Of a stretch of DNA of 64,000 bases, positions 47,075 through 55,770 are shown piece by piece; within the stretch, counting starts at the first letter, position 1, and every line of letters begins with the position of its first letter. The stretch comes from Clostridium saccharobutylicum DSM 13864 (GTDB lineage Bacteria; Bacillota; Clostridia; Clostridiales; Clostridiaceae). The translations under genes and the position numbers were made by a program. Location of the stretch: positions 1,328,501-1,392,500 of the forward strand of contig NC_022571.1 in the NCBI RefSeq assembly GCF_000473995.1. Direction: 5' to 3'. The notes below the pieces were generated by a model. That model was not told the DNA's origin, ran no database searches, and saw only the letters and a program-made list of their open reading frames with translations.

Positions 47075-47168
47075 TTGACGCATTTATATTCAATGGTTAA
47101 GATTTAATATGGAATGATAAAATTTATTTGACATTTGTATAGTTTAATAAGTTAAAATATACAAATGT
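47075..47168 (+). promoter_or_regulatory. Promoter-like boxes and inverted repeat before the U32 gene
   Basis: TTGACG (47075-47080) and TAAGAT (47098-47103) are 17 bp apart. Downstream, ACATTTGTATA (47131-47141) and TATACAAATGT (47158-47168) form a perfect 11-bp inverted repeat around a further TTGACA (47128-47133), suggesting an operator or a leader hairpin. The rest of the 46902-47290 gap is AT-rich. Confidence 0.4.
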
Positions 47169-47290
47169 AAAACTTATCTGATTTAATAAAAATACAATTT
47201 AAGTTTAAATATGATATAAAAATAAAAGTTAACCATGTATTGTGTTAGCTAATACTAAAAGAATAAATATATGATGTAAAGAGGAATGTT

Positions 47291-49648
47291 ATGAATAAAA
47301 TTGAATTACTAGCTCCAGCAGGTAGTATGGAGAGTTTAATTGCAGCTATAAATAATGGCGCAAATGCGGTATATCTTGGGGGAAGTAAATTTTCTGCAAG
47401 AGCTTATGCTTCAAATTTTGATAATGAAACTATGATAAAAGCAGTGGACTATGCACATAGCTATGGAGTTAAGGTTCATATAACAGTGAATACACTTTTA
47501 AAACAAAGTGAGTTACAAGAAGCTTTGAAGTATGTTGGATATTTATATGAAATTGGAGTAGATGCATTAATAATTCAGGATACAGGACTTATTAGTTTGA
47601 TAAAAAGTGTATATCCAGAATTTGAATTACATGCATCAACTCAAATAACAGTACATAATGGTGAAGGTGCCTTATATTTTAGAGAAAAAGGTTTGCATAG
47701 AATAGTCCTATCTAGAGAACTTTCTTTAGATGAAATTAAATATATATCAAAAGATTTAGGGATTGAAACAGAGATGTTTGTTCATGGAGCATTGTGTGTA
47801 TGTTATTCAGGACAATGTTTAATGAGTTCTATGATCGGGGGAAGAAGTGGTAATAGAGGAAGATGTGCTCAGCCATGTAGAATGCAATATAATTTAAAAG
47901 GGGAAACTTTAGGGGAAAGAAAAGCTTATCTTTTAAGTCCAAAGGATACAAGTTTCATTGAAGATATAGAAGATATTATAAAAAGTGGAACTTCATCTTT
48001 AAAAGTTGAAGGTAGAATGAAAAAGCCAGAATATGTGGCTGGTGTTATTCGAAATTATAGAAAAGCCATAGATAAAGTAGAAAAGCATAAAAAGTTTGAT
48101 TTAAATAAGGGGAAAAATGAATTAGCTCAATTGTTTAATAGGGAAGGTTTTGCTAAAGCATATCTATATAAAAATGTAGGAAAAGATATGATGAGTTATA
48201 ATTATCCTAAAAATACAGGTGTATATTTAGGTAAAGTTACTGACAACAATGAAGTGGTGTTAGAAACGAATGTTGGATTAGGCGATGGAATAAGATTTAA
48301 TGATGATGGATTCACTTTAAGCAAGATAATATGCAATGGCAAGGAAGTGAATCAAGCATCTAAAGGTGATAAGGTTAAATTATTCCCAATAGGTGGATAT
48401 AAAAAAGGCTATAGATTATTTAAGATGTCTGATAAAAGATTATATGATGATTTGAAAGAGTGTGTAAAACCATATAAAAGAAAGATTTCTATTGAGGGAG
48501 AAGTTGAATTTAAAGTTAATTCACCACTAATTATTACAGCTAAGTTTAACAATAAACAATATAAAGTTTATGGAGAAATGGTAGAAGAGGCAACTAATAA
48601 GCCATTAACTAAAGAAAGAGTAGAGGAAGCTTTAAAGAAATCTGGTGAGATTCCTTATAAGTTCGATAAAATAGAATTTACATATTTTGATGATGGATTT
48701 ATAAGAATAGCATCTATAAATAATTTGAGAAGAGAATTATTTGAAAAGATTTTAAAGGATACATCTATTAGGAGAAAAAGAGTTCAAGAATCTATAAAGC
48801 CTAAAAGTATAAAATCTAATGAAAGTTTAGGATTAATATATAGTTGTATTACAAAGGAACAATTATCTGCTTTAATGGAAAACAATAATGTCAAAAATAT
48901 AGCCTTAGACATTTTTTTTAGCAGACATAAGAATGCTTTAAATAAAAATGATTTAAAGGAATTATTAGAACAAGGAAAAGAAGAAAAGAATATTTATTTA
49001 AGAGTACCTAATATAATAAAACAAGAATTTACTGAGATTTTAAAAGTAATTAATGAAGTAAGTTCATATATAACAGGGATAATAACGTCTAATGCCGGAA
49101 TAATCAAAATATATAGAGACAAACTATTTATAATAAGTGACTATAAGTTAAATATTTTTAATAGAGAAAGTGCAGAATTCTATGCTGAAGATGTAGATAT
49201 TCCATGTTTGAGTTTGGAATTAAACAGAAAAGAAATCAAAGAAGTAATGAAAAATATGAATTGTAGTGTTGGAATTAATGTTTATGGTAAAACTGAACTT
49301 ATGGTTAGTGAATATTGTCCAATAGGAAGTGCATTTGGAAATAAGTCTGCTAAAAAAGATTGTAATGGTGAATGCATGAAGGATAAGTTTGTTTTAGTAG
49401 ATAGAATGAATGAAAGTTTTAGAGTTTTAACAGATAACAATTGCAGAAGCCATATTTTAAATTCATTACCTATAAACTTAATTGAAGAAATAGACGAATT
49501 AAAGTCTTTCAATGTCAATAATTTTAGAATTGATTTTACGGACGAAAGTTATGAAGAAGTAAAAGATGTTTTAAATCAAATTAATACTGGTAGGAAAGCT
49601 GAAAATAAGGTTTATACTAAGGGGCATTATAAAAGAGGCGTAGAATAA
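47291..49648 (+). CDS. U32-family peptidase/RlhA-like rRNA hydroxylation protein
   Basis: A 785-residue protein of the U32 family in its long form with a C-terminal collagenase-like/DUF3656 region. Hallmarks: ELLAPAGSMESLIAAINNGA at the N-terminus, ELHASTQITVHN, and the iron-sulfur-like cysteine region FVHGALCVCYSGQCLMSS...CAQPCR (about 165-200). Long U32 proteins such as RlhA hydroxylate C2501 of 23S rRNA; others are reported as peptidases. The rRNA role is inferred from the length and cysteines. AAGAGG precedes the ATG. A repeat copy separates it from mutS2. Confidence 0.9.
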   Translation: MNKIELLAPAGSMESLIAAINNGANAVYLGGSKFSARAYASNFDNETMIKAVDYAHSYGVKVHITVNTLLKQSELQEALKYVGYLYEIGVDALIIQDTGLISLIKSVYPEFELHASTQITVHNGEGALYFREKGLHRIVLSRELSLDEIKYISKDLGIETEMFVHGALCVCYSGQCLMSSMIGGRSGNRGRCAQPCRMQYNLKGETLGERKAYLLSPKDTSFIEDIEDIIKSGTSSLKVEGRMKKPEYVAGVIRNYRKAIDKVEKHKKFDLNKGKNELAQLFNREGFAKAYLYKNVGKDMMSYNYPKNTGVYLGKVTDNNEVVLETNVGLGDGIRFNDDGFTLSKIICNGKEVNQASKGDKVKLFPIGGYKKGYRLFKMSDKRLYDDLKECVKPYKRKISIEGEVEFKVNSPLIITAKFNNKQYKVYGEMVEEATNKPLTKERVEEALKKSGEIPYKFDKIEFTYFDDGFIRIASINNLRRELFEKILKDTSIRRKRVQESIKPKSIKSNESLGLIYSCITKEQLSALMENNNVKNIALDIFFSRHKNALNKNDLKELLEQGKEEKNIYLRVPNIIKQEFTEILKVINEVSSYITGIITSNAGIIKIYRDKLFIISDYKLNIFNRESAEFYAEDVDIPCLSLELNRKEIKEVMKNMNCSVGINVYGKTELMVSEYCPIGSAFGNKSAKKDCNGECMKDKFVLVDRMNESFRVLTDNNCRSHILNSLPINLIEEIDELKSFNVNNFRIDFTDESYEEVKDVLNQINTGRKAENKVYTKGHYKRGVE

Positions 49649-49654
49649 AGATGA

Positions 49655-49790
49655 TTAGGAATATGAAAAAAATGCAAAGTTAAAGATGCGATGTATATTT
49701 AAATCATGTCAGACTATTAAGTGAATATACTTATGAGGTATTATGCAAAATAGACTAGTATAATGATTTGTTATTTTTGAATATTCTAAC
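49655..49790. repeat. Hairpin repeat copy 12 (divergent subfamily)
   Basis: TTAGGAACATGAAAAAAATG on the left and GCAAAATAGACTAGTATAATG with TTTGTTATTTTTGAATATT on the right. It is closely similar to the copy at 63495-63655 (shared GATGC-ATGTATATTT and AAAATAGACTA-TAT-TGATTTGTTATTTTT), and less to the others. Confidence 0.55.
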
Positions 49791-49818
49791 AGTGTACAGT
49801 GATAAGGATGTGTTATAA

Positions 49819-52179
49819 ATGAATGAAAGATCTCTAAGAGTACTAGAATTTTATAAAATTAAAGAGAAAATTAAAAAATATGCACGTACAAATGCAGGTA
49901 AGGCGAGAATTGATGCTTTAGAGCCTTATAATAATTTGTATGAAATTAATAATAAATTAGAAGAAACTAATGAAGCACTGGAAATTCTAATTACAAAGGG
50001 AAATCCACCACTTGAAGGTCTTTTTGATATACATGAAGGAATAGAAAGGGCTAAAAAGGGTGGAACTTTAACACCAGAGCAGTTATTAAAAGTTGGAGGT
50101 ATGCTTAGAGCTTCTAGAAATATGAAAGAGTTCTTTCAAAGAGAGGAAGTAGAAAAAGCTTATGAAAGACTTGAAGATTTAGCTTATATACTAGTTCCTG
50201 TAAAGAGTTTAGAAAATGAAATAGAAAGATCAATAGTGTCAGAAGAAGAAATTAGCGATAAAGCTAGCCAAACCCTATATAATATAAGAAGAAGTCTTAA
50301 GGAAAAGAATTCTTCAGTTAGAGAAAAGATAAGTTCTATAGTTAAAAGCAATTCAAAGTACTTACAGGATGACTTATATACTATGAGAGGAGATAGGTAT
50401 GTACTTCCTGTAAAGTCAGAATATAAAAGTGCAGTTCCAGGACTTGTACATGATCAAAGCTCAACTGGAGCGACTTTCTTTATAGAACCTATGAGTTTAG
50501 TTAATTTAAATAATGAAATAAGGGAATTAGTACTTAAGGAAAAAGCGGAAATAGATAGAATACTTACAGCTCTTTCATTAAAGGTTAAAGATAGCGGAGA
50601 ACAATGTTTAAGTAATTTAAAAATACTTATTGAGTTTGATTTTATATTTGCTAAGGCAAGATATGCATCTAAGTTAAATGCTGTAAAACCAATAGTTAGG
50701 GAAGATGGTATATTTAATATATTATCAGGAAGACATCCTTTAATTGAAAATGATAAAGTTGTGCCATCTGATGTTTATTTAGGTGAAGATTTTGATACAC
50801 TTATGATAACAGGACCTAATACTGGTGGTAAGACTGTTACTATAAAAACTGTTGGACTTCTTCATATTATGGGATTAAGTGGACTTTTAATACCAGCTAG
50901 AGATAATTCGTCAATAGCTTTCTTTAATGAAGTTTTTGCTGAAATTGGAGATGAACAAAGCATAGAACAAAGTTTATCTACATTTTCATCTCATATGACA
51001 AACATTGTTGAAATTATGAAACATGTAGATGATAAATCATTAGTTCTTTTTGATGAAATTGGTTCAGGCACAGATCCTGCAGAGGGAGCAGCACTTGCAG
51101 TATCTATCTTAGAAACTTTAAGAAGTAGAGGTGCAAAATTAATTGCCACAACTCACTATAGTGAACTTAAGGCATATGCGTTAAAGACAGATGGTGTTGA
51201 GAATGCTTCTGTTGAATTTGATATAGAAACATTAAGACCAACATACAGATTACTTATTGGAGTGCCTGGTAAGTCTAATGCTTTCGAAATTTCTAAAAGA
51301 TTAGGATTAGTAGAAGGTGTAATAAAAAGAGCTAAATCTTATATGTCAGAAGAAAATTTACAATTTGAAAATTTAATTAGAGATCTCCAAGAAAAGAGTA
51401 TTATTGCTAAGAGAGATGCAAGAGAAGCTAAGATTCTTAAAGAAGAGGCGGAGCAACTTAAAAAGAGATTTGAAGATAAGCTGGAGAGATTAGAAATTAC
51501 AAGAGACAAAGCTTATATGGATGCTAGACGAGAAGCAAAAGAAATTATAGCTAATGCAAAAGATGAAGCTGATGAAATCTTAAAGGCAATGAGAGACCTA
51601 GAGAAGATGGGAATTTCAGGTGGTGGAAGACAGAGACTTGAAGAAGAACGTAAAAAGCTTAAGGAAAGTTTAGAAAATAAAGAAAAAGGTCTTCATAAAA
51701 TGAAAGAAAATGAGGGTGAAGTTATAACTAATATTATCCTTGGAATGGAAGCATTTTTACCTTCTCTAAATCAAAAAGTAATTGTTATTTCTATGCCAGA
51801 CAGTAGAGGAGAAGTTCAAGTTGAAGCTGGTATAATGAAAATAAATGTTAAGGCAAAAGATTTAAGAAAAACTGTCCAAACAAAAGCTGAAAAAGTAAGA
51901 AAGAAGAGAGAAGTAAAGCTTAATTTAAGTAATGTAGAATCTAGAGTAGATTTAAGAGGATTGGATGCAGAAGAAGCATGTTATAAAGCAGATAAATATC
52001 TAGATGATGCTTACATGGCTAATTTAGGTGAAGTGACTATAGTACATGGTAAAGGAACTGGAATTCTTAGAAAAGCCATTAATGATATGCTTAAGAGACA
52101 CCCACATGTTAAATCATATAGACTAGGTGTATATGGTGAAGGTGGAGATGGAGTTACTATGGTAGAGCTTAAAGCTTAA
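49819..52179 (+). CDS. mutS2: MutS2 (ribosome-collision/anti-recombination ATPase)
   Basis: A 786-residue protein with the MutS core and clamp domains, ABC-type ATPase with Walker A TGPNTGGKT (331-339), signature STFSSHM, Walker B LVLFDEIGSGTDP, and a long coiled coil (about 515-640). A C-terminal Smr domain (from about 710: VDLRGLDAEEA, IVHGKGTGILRKA) completes the MutS2 layout. In Bacillus MutS2 splits collided ribosomes; in other bacteria it limits recombination. Its TAA stop forms the first bases of a repeat left arm, and a DUF523 gene follows at 50 nt. Confidence 0.96.
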   Translation: MNERSLRVLEFYKIKEKIKKYARTNAGKARIDALEPYNNLYEINNKLEETNEALEILITKGNPPLEGLFDIHEGIERAKKGGTLTPEQLLKVGGMLRASRNMKEFFQREEVEKAYERLEDLAYILVPVKSLENEIERSIVSEEEISDKASQTLYNIRRSLKEKNSSVREKISSIVKSNSKYLQDDLYTMRGDRYVLPVKSEYKSAVPGLVHDQSSTGATFFIEPMSLVNLNNEIRELVLKEKAEIDRILTALSLKVKDSGEQCLSNLKILIEFDFIFAKARYASKLNAVKPIVREDGIFNILSGRHPLIENDKVVPSDVYLGEDFDTLMITGPNTGGKTVTIKTVGLLHIMGLSGLLIPARDNSSIAFFNEVFAEIGDEQSIEQSLSTFSSHMTNIVEIMKHVDDKSLVLFDEIGSGTDPAEGAALAVSILETLRSRGAKLIATTHYSELKAYALKTDGVENASVEFDIETLRPTYRLLIGVPGKSNAFEISKRLGLVEGVIKRAKSYMSEENLQFENLIRDLQEKSIIAKRDAREAKILKEEAEQLKKRFEDKLERLEITRDKAYMDARREAKEIIANAKDEADEILKAMRDLEKMGISGGGRQRLEEERKKLKESLENKEKGLHKMKENEGEVITNIILGMEAFLPSLNQKVIVISMPDSRGEVQVEAGIMKINVKAKDLRKTVQTKAEKVRKKREVKLNLSNVESRVDLRGLDAEEACYKADKYLDDAYMANLGEVTIVHGKGTGILRKAINDMLKRHPHVKSYRLGVYGEGGDGVTMVELKA

Positions 52180-52214
52180 GGCATATTCAAAAAATAACAA
52201 GTCCATTTGCTAAA
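52176..52214. repeat. Hairpin repeat copy 13 (left arm only)
   Basis: TTAAGGCATATTCAAAAAAT followed by AACAAGTCCATTTGC matches the left arm of copy 8. It begins on the mutS2 stop and ends at the AGGAGG of the next gene; the right arm is absent. Confidence 0.65.
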
Positions 52215-52228
52215 TAGGAGGTGATGTT

Positions 52229-52957
52229 ATGTATATAATAAGTGCATGCTTGTGCGGAGTTAATTGTAAATATAATGGAAAAGATAATTTAAATGAAAGA
52301 TGTTTAAAATTATTTAAAGAAGGAAAAGCAGTTTTAGTATGTCCAGAACAATTAGGTGGATTACCTACGCCAAGAAATCCAGTAGAATTAAATTCTAGTG
52401 TACAAGAAGTTGTTGAAGGAAAAGGTAGAGCTTTAAGCAATTCAGGTGAAGATGTAACAAAACAATTTTTAGATGGAGCATATGAAACTTTAAAGATTGC
52501 AAACCAAGTAGGAGCAACTAATGCTATATTAAAAGAAGGAAGTCCTTCATGTGGATGCAATTTTGTATATGATGGAACATTTACGGGTAATAAAATTAAA
52601 GGTAAGGGAGTAACCGCGTACATATTAGAAAAAGAAGGTATAAATATATTTTCAGATGAAGATTTAGAAGTTGATAATAATAAGCTTGTATATCTTAATG
52701 AATATGATAGAGAAAAGGCTAGGAAGAGAAAGCTTTTTAGACAAAGTGAACAATCAGAATATGAAGAAGAGTATTTTGATTTGACTGAAAATATAGCGGA
52801 CATGTCAGAATTACCGCCAAGAGTTGAAGAAAATGTTAAGAAACTTATGATTTCACTAGCGCATGATTTAATGGGATTTGAGGAAGTAGATGAAATTGCT
52901 GAAGCAACTGGATTAAGTATTGAAGAAGTTCAAGAAATACTTAATGAAGATGAATAA
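52229..52957 (+). CDS. DUF523 protein with C-terminal helical extension
   Basis: A 242-residue protein. Residues 1 to about 150 are a DUF523 domain with the cysteine signature ISACLCGVNCKYNG, CPEQLGGLPTPR and EGSPSCGC, which probably bind a metal or cluster. The rest (about 175-242) is acidic and helical with EIAEATGLSIEEVQEILNED, resembling a short helix-turn-helix. The function of the family is unknown. It is in the mutS2 transcript, with AGGAGGTG before the ATG, and is followed by a terminator. Confidence 0.85.
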   Translation: MYIISACLCGVNCKYNGKDNLNERCLKLFKEGKAVLVCPEQLGGLPTPRNPVELNSSVQEVVEGKGRALSNSGEDVTKQFLDGAYETLKIANQVGATNAILKEGSPSCGCNFVYDGTFTGNKIKGKGVTAYILEKEGINIFSDEDLEVDNNKLVYLNEYDREKARKRKLFRQSEQSEYEEEYFDLTENIADMSELPPRVEENVKKLMISLAHDLMGFEEVDEIAEATGLSIEEVQEILNEDE

Positions 52958-53010
52958 ATGAGAATAATTGAGTAATTTATGCATATGTTATTTTATTATG
53001 TGTAGAATTA

Positions 53011-53060
53011 TAAACAACCATGGATATAATTAGGCTAATTCCATGGTTGTTTAATTTTTA
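53011..53060 (+). terminator. Terminator after the DUF523 gene
   Basis: TAAACAACCATGGA (53011-53024) pairs with TCCATGGTTGTTTA (53040-53053), with an inner AATTAG/CTAATT stem, followed by ATTTTTA. Confidence 0.88.
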
Positions 53061-53137
53061 AAATAAAATAGAAAATTAGTGTTGAAAATATTTTTTGATT
53101 AATAGAGGTTTCATGAATATTAGAGGTTTAAGAACTT

Positions 53138-53160
53138 ATAAGGCACATTAAAAAAAATAC
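53138..53160. repeat. Hairpin repeat copy 14 (left end only)
   Basis: ATAAGGCACATTAAAAAAAA matches the left end of the family and also the isolated end before amtB; no right arm follows. It lies 14 nt before the next start codon. Confidence 0.45.
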
Positions 53161-53173
53161 TTAGGAGAGTTCA

Positions 53174-54448
53174 ATGAATAATACAATGAAAAGTATGCAA
53201 GTAAATGATGAATTAAATTATTACTATAATTTAATTAGAGATAAGTGGTGGAATAGCAGCAGTTATTTAAAACTTAATAAAAAGAAAATAAACTATAGTG
53301 AAAAGAAAGTTAGAGAGGCTAGATTTGATAATTTAATAGATAAACTTATAAATCAAATATGTAAATTTGATATTAATGACGATACAAAAATATGGAATGA
53401 ACAGTTAAATCAAATTATCAATAAATTTACAGAGAATAGTTATATTTTTGACATTGATTTTGAGAATACTTTAAGAAAAGACTTTTTTGAAATTACAAAA
53501 ACATTTATTGAGAAAGCTAAAGACTTTGATGAAGATATTGATATGAATGACATTGGTCAAGCTATGAGAAATGTATGGATTATTAATATTATCCAAGCAA
53601 TTAAAGAGGAAAAGATAGAACTTTCAAATGCTGTTTTTAGTTATAGTATGCTTTATCCTTACACAGACAATTATTTAGATAATACAGATATTGATATTAA
53701 TGATAAGATAGACTTTAATAGCAGATTATATCGAAGACTGCAAGGATATAATATATGTTCTAATAATGAGTGTGAAGAAAAAGTATATAAATTAATTGAA
53801 AATATTGAAGAAGTTTTTAATAGGGAAAAGTATCCTAAGGTATACAATAGCCTGATGCAAATACAAAATGGTCAAGTCCTTAGTTTGAATCAGCAAGATG
53901 AAATGACAATTCCATATGAAAGAGATATTTTAGGTATATCAATAAAAAAGGGAGGAGCATCAGTGCTTGTTGATGGTTACCTTGTTAATGGTGAATTATC
54001 AAGTGAAGAAATTAAATTTTGCGTTGGTTATGGAGTATTGTTGCAAATTGCAGATGATCTTCAAGATGTACGAGAAGATTTGAGCAATGAGCATGTAACT
54101 ATAATATCACAACTTGCAGTAAACTATAAATTAGATTGTATAGTAAACAAACTTATTAATTTTACAATTAATGTAGTTGATGATTTTGTTATGCAAAGAG
54201 AAAATCAAAAGTTAAAAAACTTAATAAAAGATAATTGTATAATGTTAATATTATTTTCAACTGTATTGAGTAAAGAATTTTTTTCAAAAGAATATATAAA
54301 AGAAAAGGAAGAATATCTGCCATTTACTATAAAATATATAGAAAATTTAAAAATGAATTTAAAGAAGAAATTTAAGAAAATAAACAATATGAAAAACAAA
54401 GAAGAAAAAATGAAACAGATGTTTAAAGCAATTGTAATTTTGGAGTAG
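53174..54448 (+). CDS. Divergent class I isoprenoid-synthase-fold protein
   Basis: A 424-residue, mostly helical, soluble protein without a signal peptide. Two acidic motifs fit the magnesium-binding sites of class I prenyl/terpene synthases: YTDNYLDN around Asp165-Asp169, and GYGVLLQIADDLQDVREDL with Asp294, Asp295, Asp298 and Asp302. The second is very close to the LQxxDDxxDxxxD helix of squalene/phytoene and polyprenyl synthases. The rest is not similar enough to name a product, and the lysine-rich C-terminal tail is unusual. TAGGAGAG precedes the ATG. It has no terpenoid neighbours, so whether it makes, binds or only resembles an isoprenoid enzyme is open. Confidence 0.7.
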   Translation: MNNTMKSMQVNDELNYYYNLIRDKWWNSSSYLKLNKKKINYSEKKVREARFDNLIDKLINQICKFDINDDTKIWNEQLNQIINKFTENSYIFDIDFENTLRKDFFEITKTFIEKAKDFDEDIDMNDIGQAMRNVWIINIIQAIKEEKIELSNAVFSYSMLYPYTDNYLDNTDIDINDKIDFNSRLYRRLQGYNICSNNECEEKVYKLIENIEEVFNREKYPKVYNSLMQIQNGQVLSLNQQDEMTIPYERDILGISIKKGGASVLVDGYLVNGELSSEEIKFCVGYGVLLQIADDLQDVREDLSNEHVTIISQLAVNYKLDCIVNKLINFTINVVDDFVMQRENQKLKNLIKDNCIMLILFSTVLSKEFFSKEYIKEKEEYLPFTIKYIENLKMNLKKKFKKINNMKNKEEKMKQMFKAIVILE

Positions 54449-54546
54449 TGAATGTATATTTTACATGATTGGAGAAAAGATTTTAAATTACGTTATAATA
54501 TCATTATATATTAAGAAATACATTTTAATAGAAAGGGTGTAGGAAT

Positions 54547-55770
54547 TTGAGAATATTACATACAGCAGATTGGCATTTAGGAAAAAATTTAGAAGGACAA
54601 AGCAGAATGGATGAACAGGAACAATTCTTGAATGACTTTGTAGATATTGTTCAAGAAAACAATATAGATTTAATAATGATTGCAGGAGATATTTATGATA
54701 ATCCCAATCCTCCAGCGAGAGCTGAAAAGATGTTTTATGATACTTTAAAGAGAATATCTAAAAATGGAGAGAGACTTACTTTAGTTATATCCGGAAATCA
54801 TGATAATCCAGATAGATTAGTTGCAGCAGGACCACTTGCTCGTGACCATGGAATTATTATGGTTGGAACTCCTAAAACTGTAGTTCCTTGTGGACAATAT
54901 GGTAAACATAAAGTTTTAGATTCTGGAGAGGGATTTATTGAGATTGAAGTAAATGGTGAAAGATCTGTTATATTAACGGTACCTTATCCAAGTGAAAAGA
55001 GACTTAATGAAGTTCTGTATGATGGTATGGATGAGGAAGAAGAAAAAGTGAAATCTTATAGTGATAGAATTTTTTTGTTATTTAATTCATTGAAACAGCA
55101 TTACAGAGAAGATACTATAAATCTAGCAATAGCACATTTATTTACTATGGGGAGCGAAGAAGGTGGTTCTGAAAGAAGCATTCAACTAGGGGGAAGTTAT
55201 ATTGTTGATGGAGAATGTTTTCCTAAAGAATCTCAATATGTAGCTTTAGGTCATGTTCATAAGCCGCAGGTAGTTCCTGGTACACAAAAAAGAATAAGAT
55301 ACTGTGGTTCACCAATTCATTACAATAAGAAAGAAATTTCCTTTGAAAAGAAATGTTTTATTGTTGATGCAAAGGTAAATGAAGAATGTGAAATAAGAGA
55401 AATTTCATTAAAAGTATATAAACCAATTGAAGTATGGAAATGTAATAGCATTGAAGAAGCAATTTTAATGTGTGAAGAAAATAAAGATAAAGAATGTTGG
55501 GTTTATTTAGAAGTTAAAACAGATAGGTATATAAGAGAAGACGAAATTAAGCAAATGAAGGAATTTAAGAAAGATATCCTTGAAATAATGCCTAAAGTAA
55601 AAGGATTGAGCATGGATGATAGTGAAGGTTTGAATCTATCAGAAAAGTCATTTGAAGATATATTTAAAGAATTTTATGAAAAGGAACGAAAAGTGGAACC
55701 TGATGAAGAGGTTGTAGATTTACTTTTATCAATTGTAAGCGAGGAGAGTGCTTTAGATGAAACCAATTAA
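54547..55770 (+). CDS. sbcD: Exonuclease SbcD (Mre11-type nuclease)
   Basis: A 407-residue metallophosphoesterase nuclease. Phosphoesterase motifs are visible: HTADWHLGK (5-13), AGDIYDN, SGNHDNPDR and LGHVHKPQ. It forms the SbcCD complex, which cleaves hairpins and processes DNA ends. Start is TTG 54547, downstream of AAAGGGTG. The sbcC gene overlaps its end by 14 nt. Confidence 0.95.
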   Translation: MRILHTADWHLGKNLEGQSRMDEQEQFLNDFVDIVQENNIDLIMIAGDIYDNPNPPARAEKMFYDTLKRISKNGERLTLVISGNHDNPDRLVAAGPLARDHGIIMVGTPKTVVPCGQYGKHKVLDSGEGFIEIEVNGERSVILTVPYPSEKRLNEVLYDGMDEEEEKVKSYSDRIFLLFNSLKQHYREDTINLAIAHLFTMGSEEGGSERSIQLGGSYIVDGECFPKESQYVALGHVHKPQVVPGTQKRIRYCGSPIHYNKKEISFEKKCFIVDAKVNEECEIREISLKVYKPIEVWKCNSIEEAILMCEENKDKECWVYLEVKTDRYIREDEIKQMKEFKKDILEIMPKVKGLSMDDSEGLNLSEKSFEDIFKEFYEKERKVEPDEEVVDLLLSIVSEESALDETN

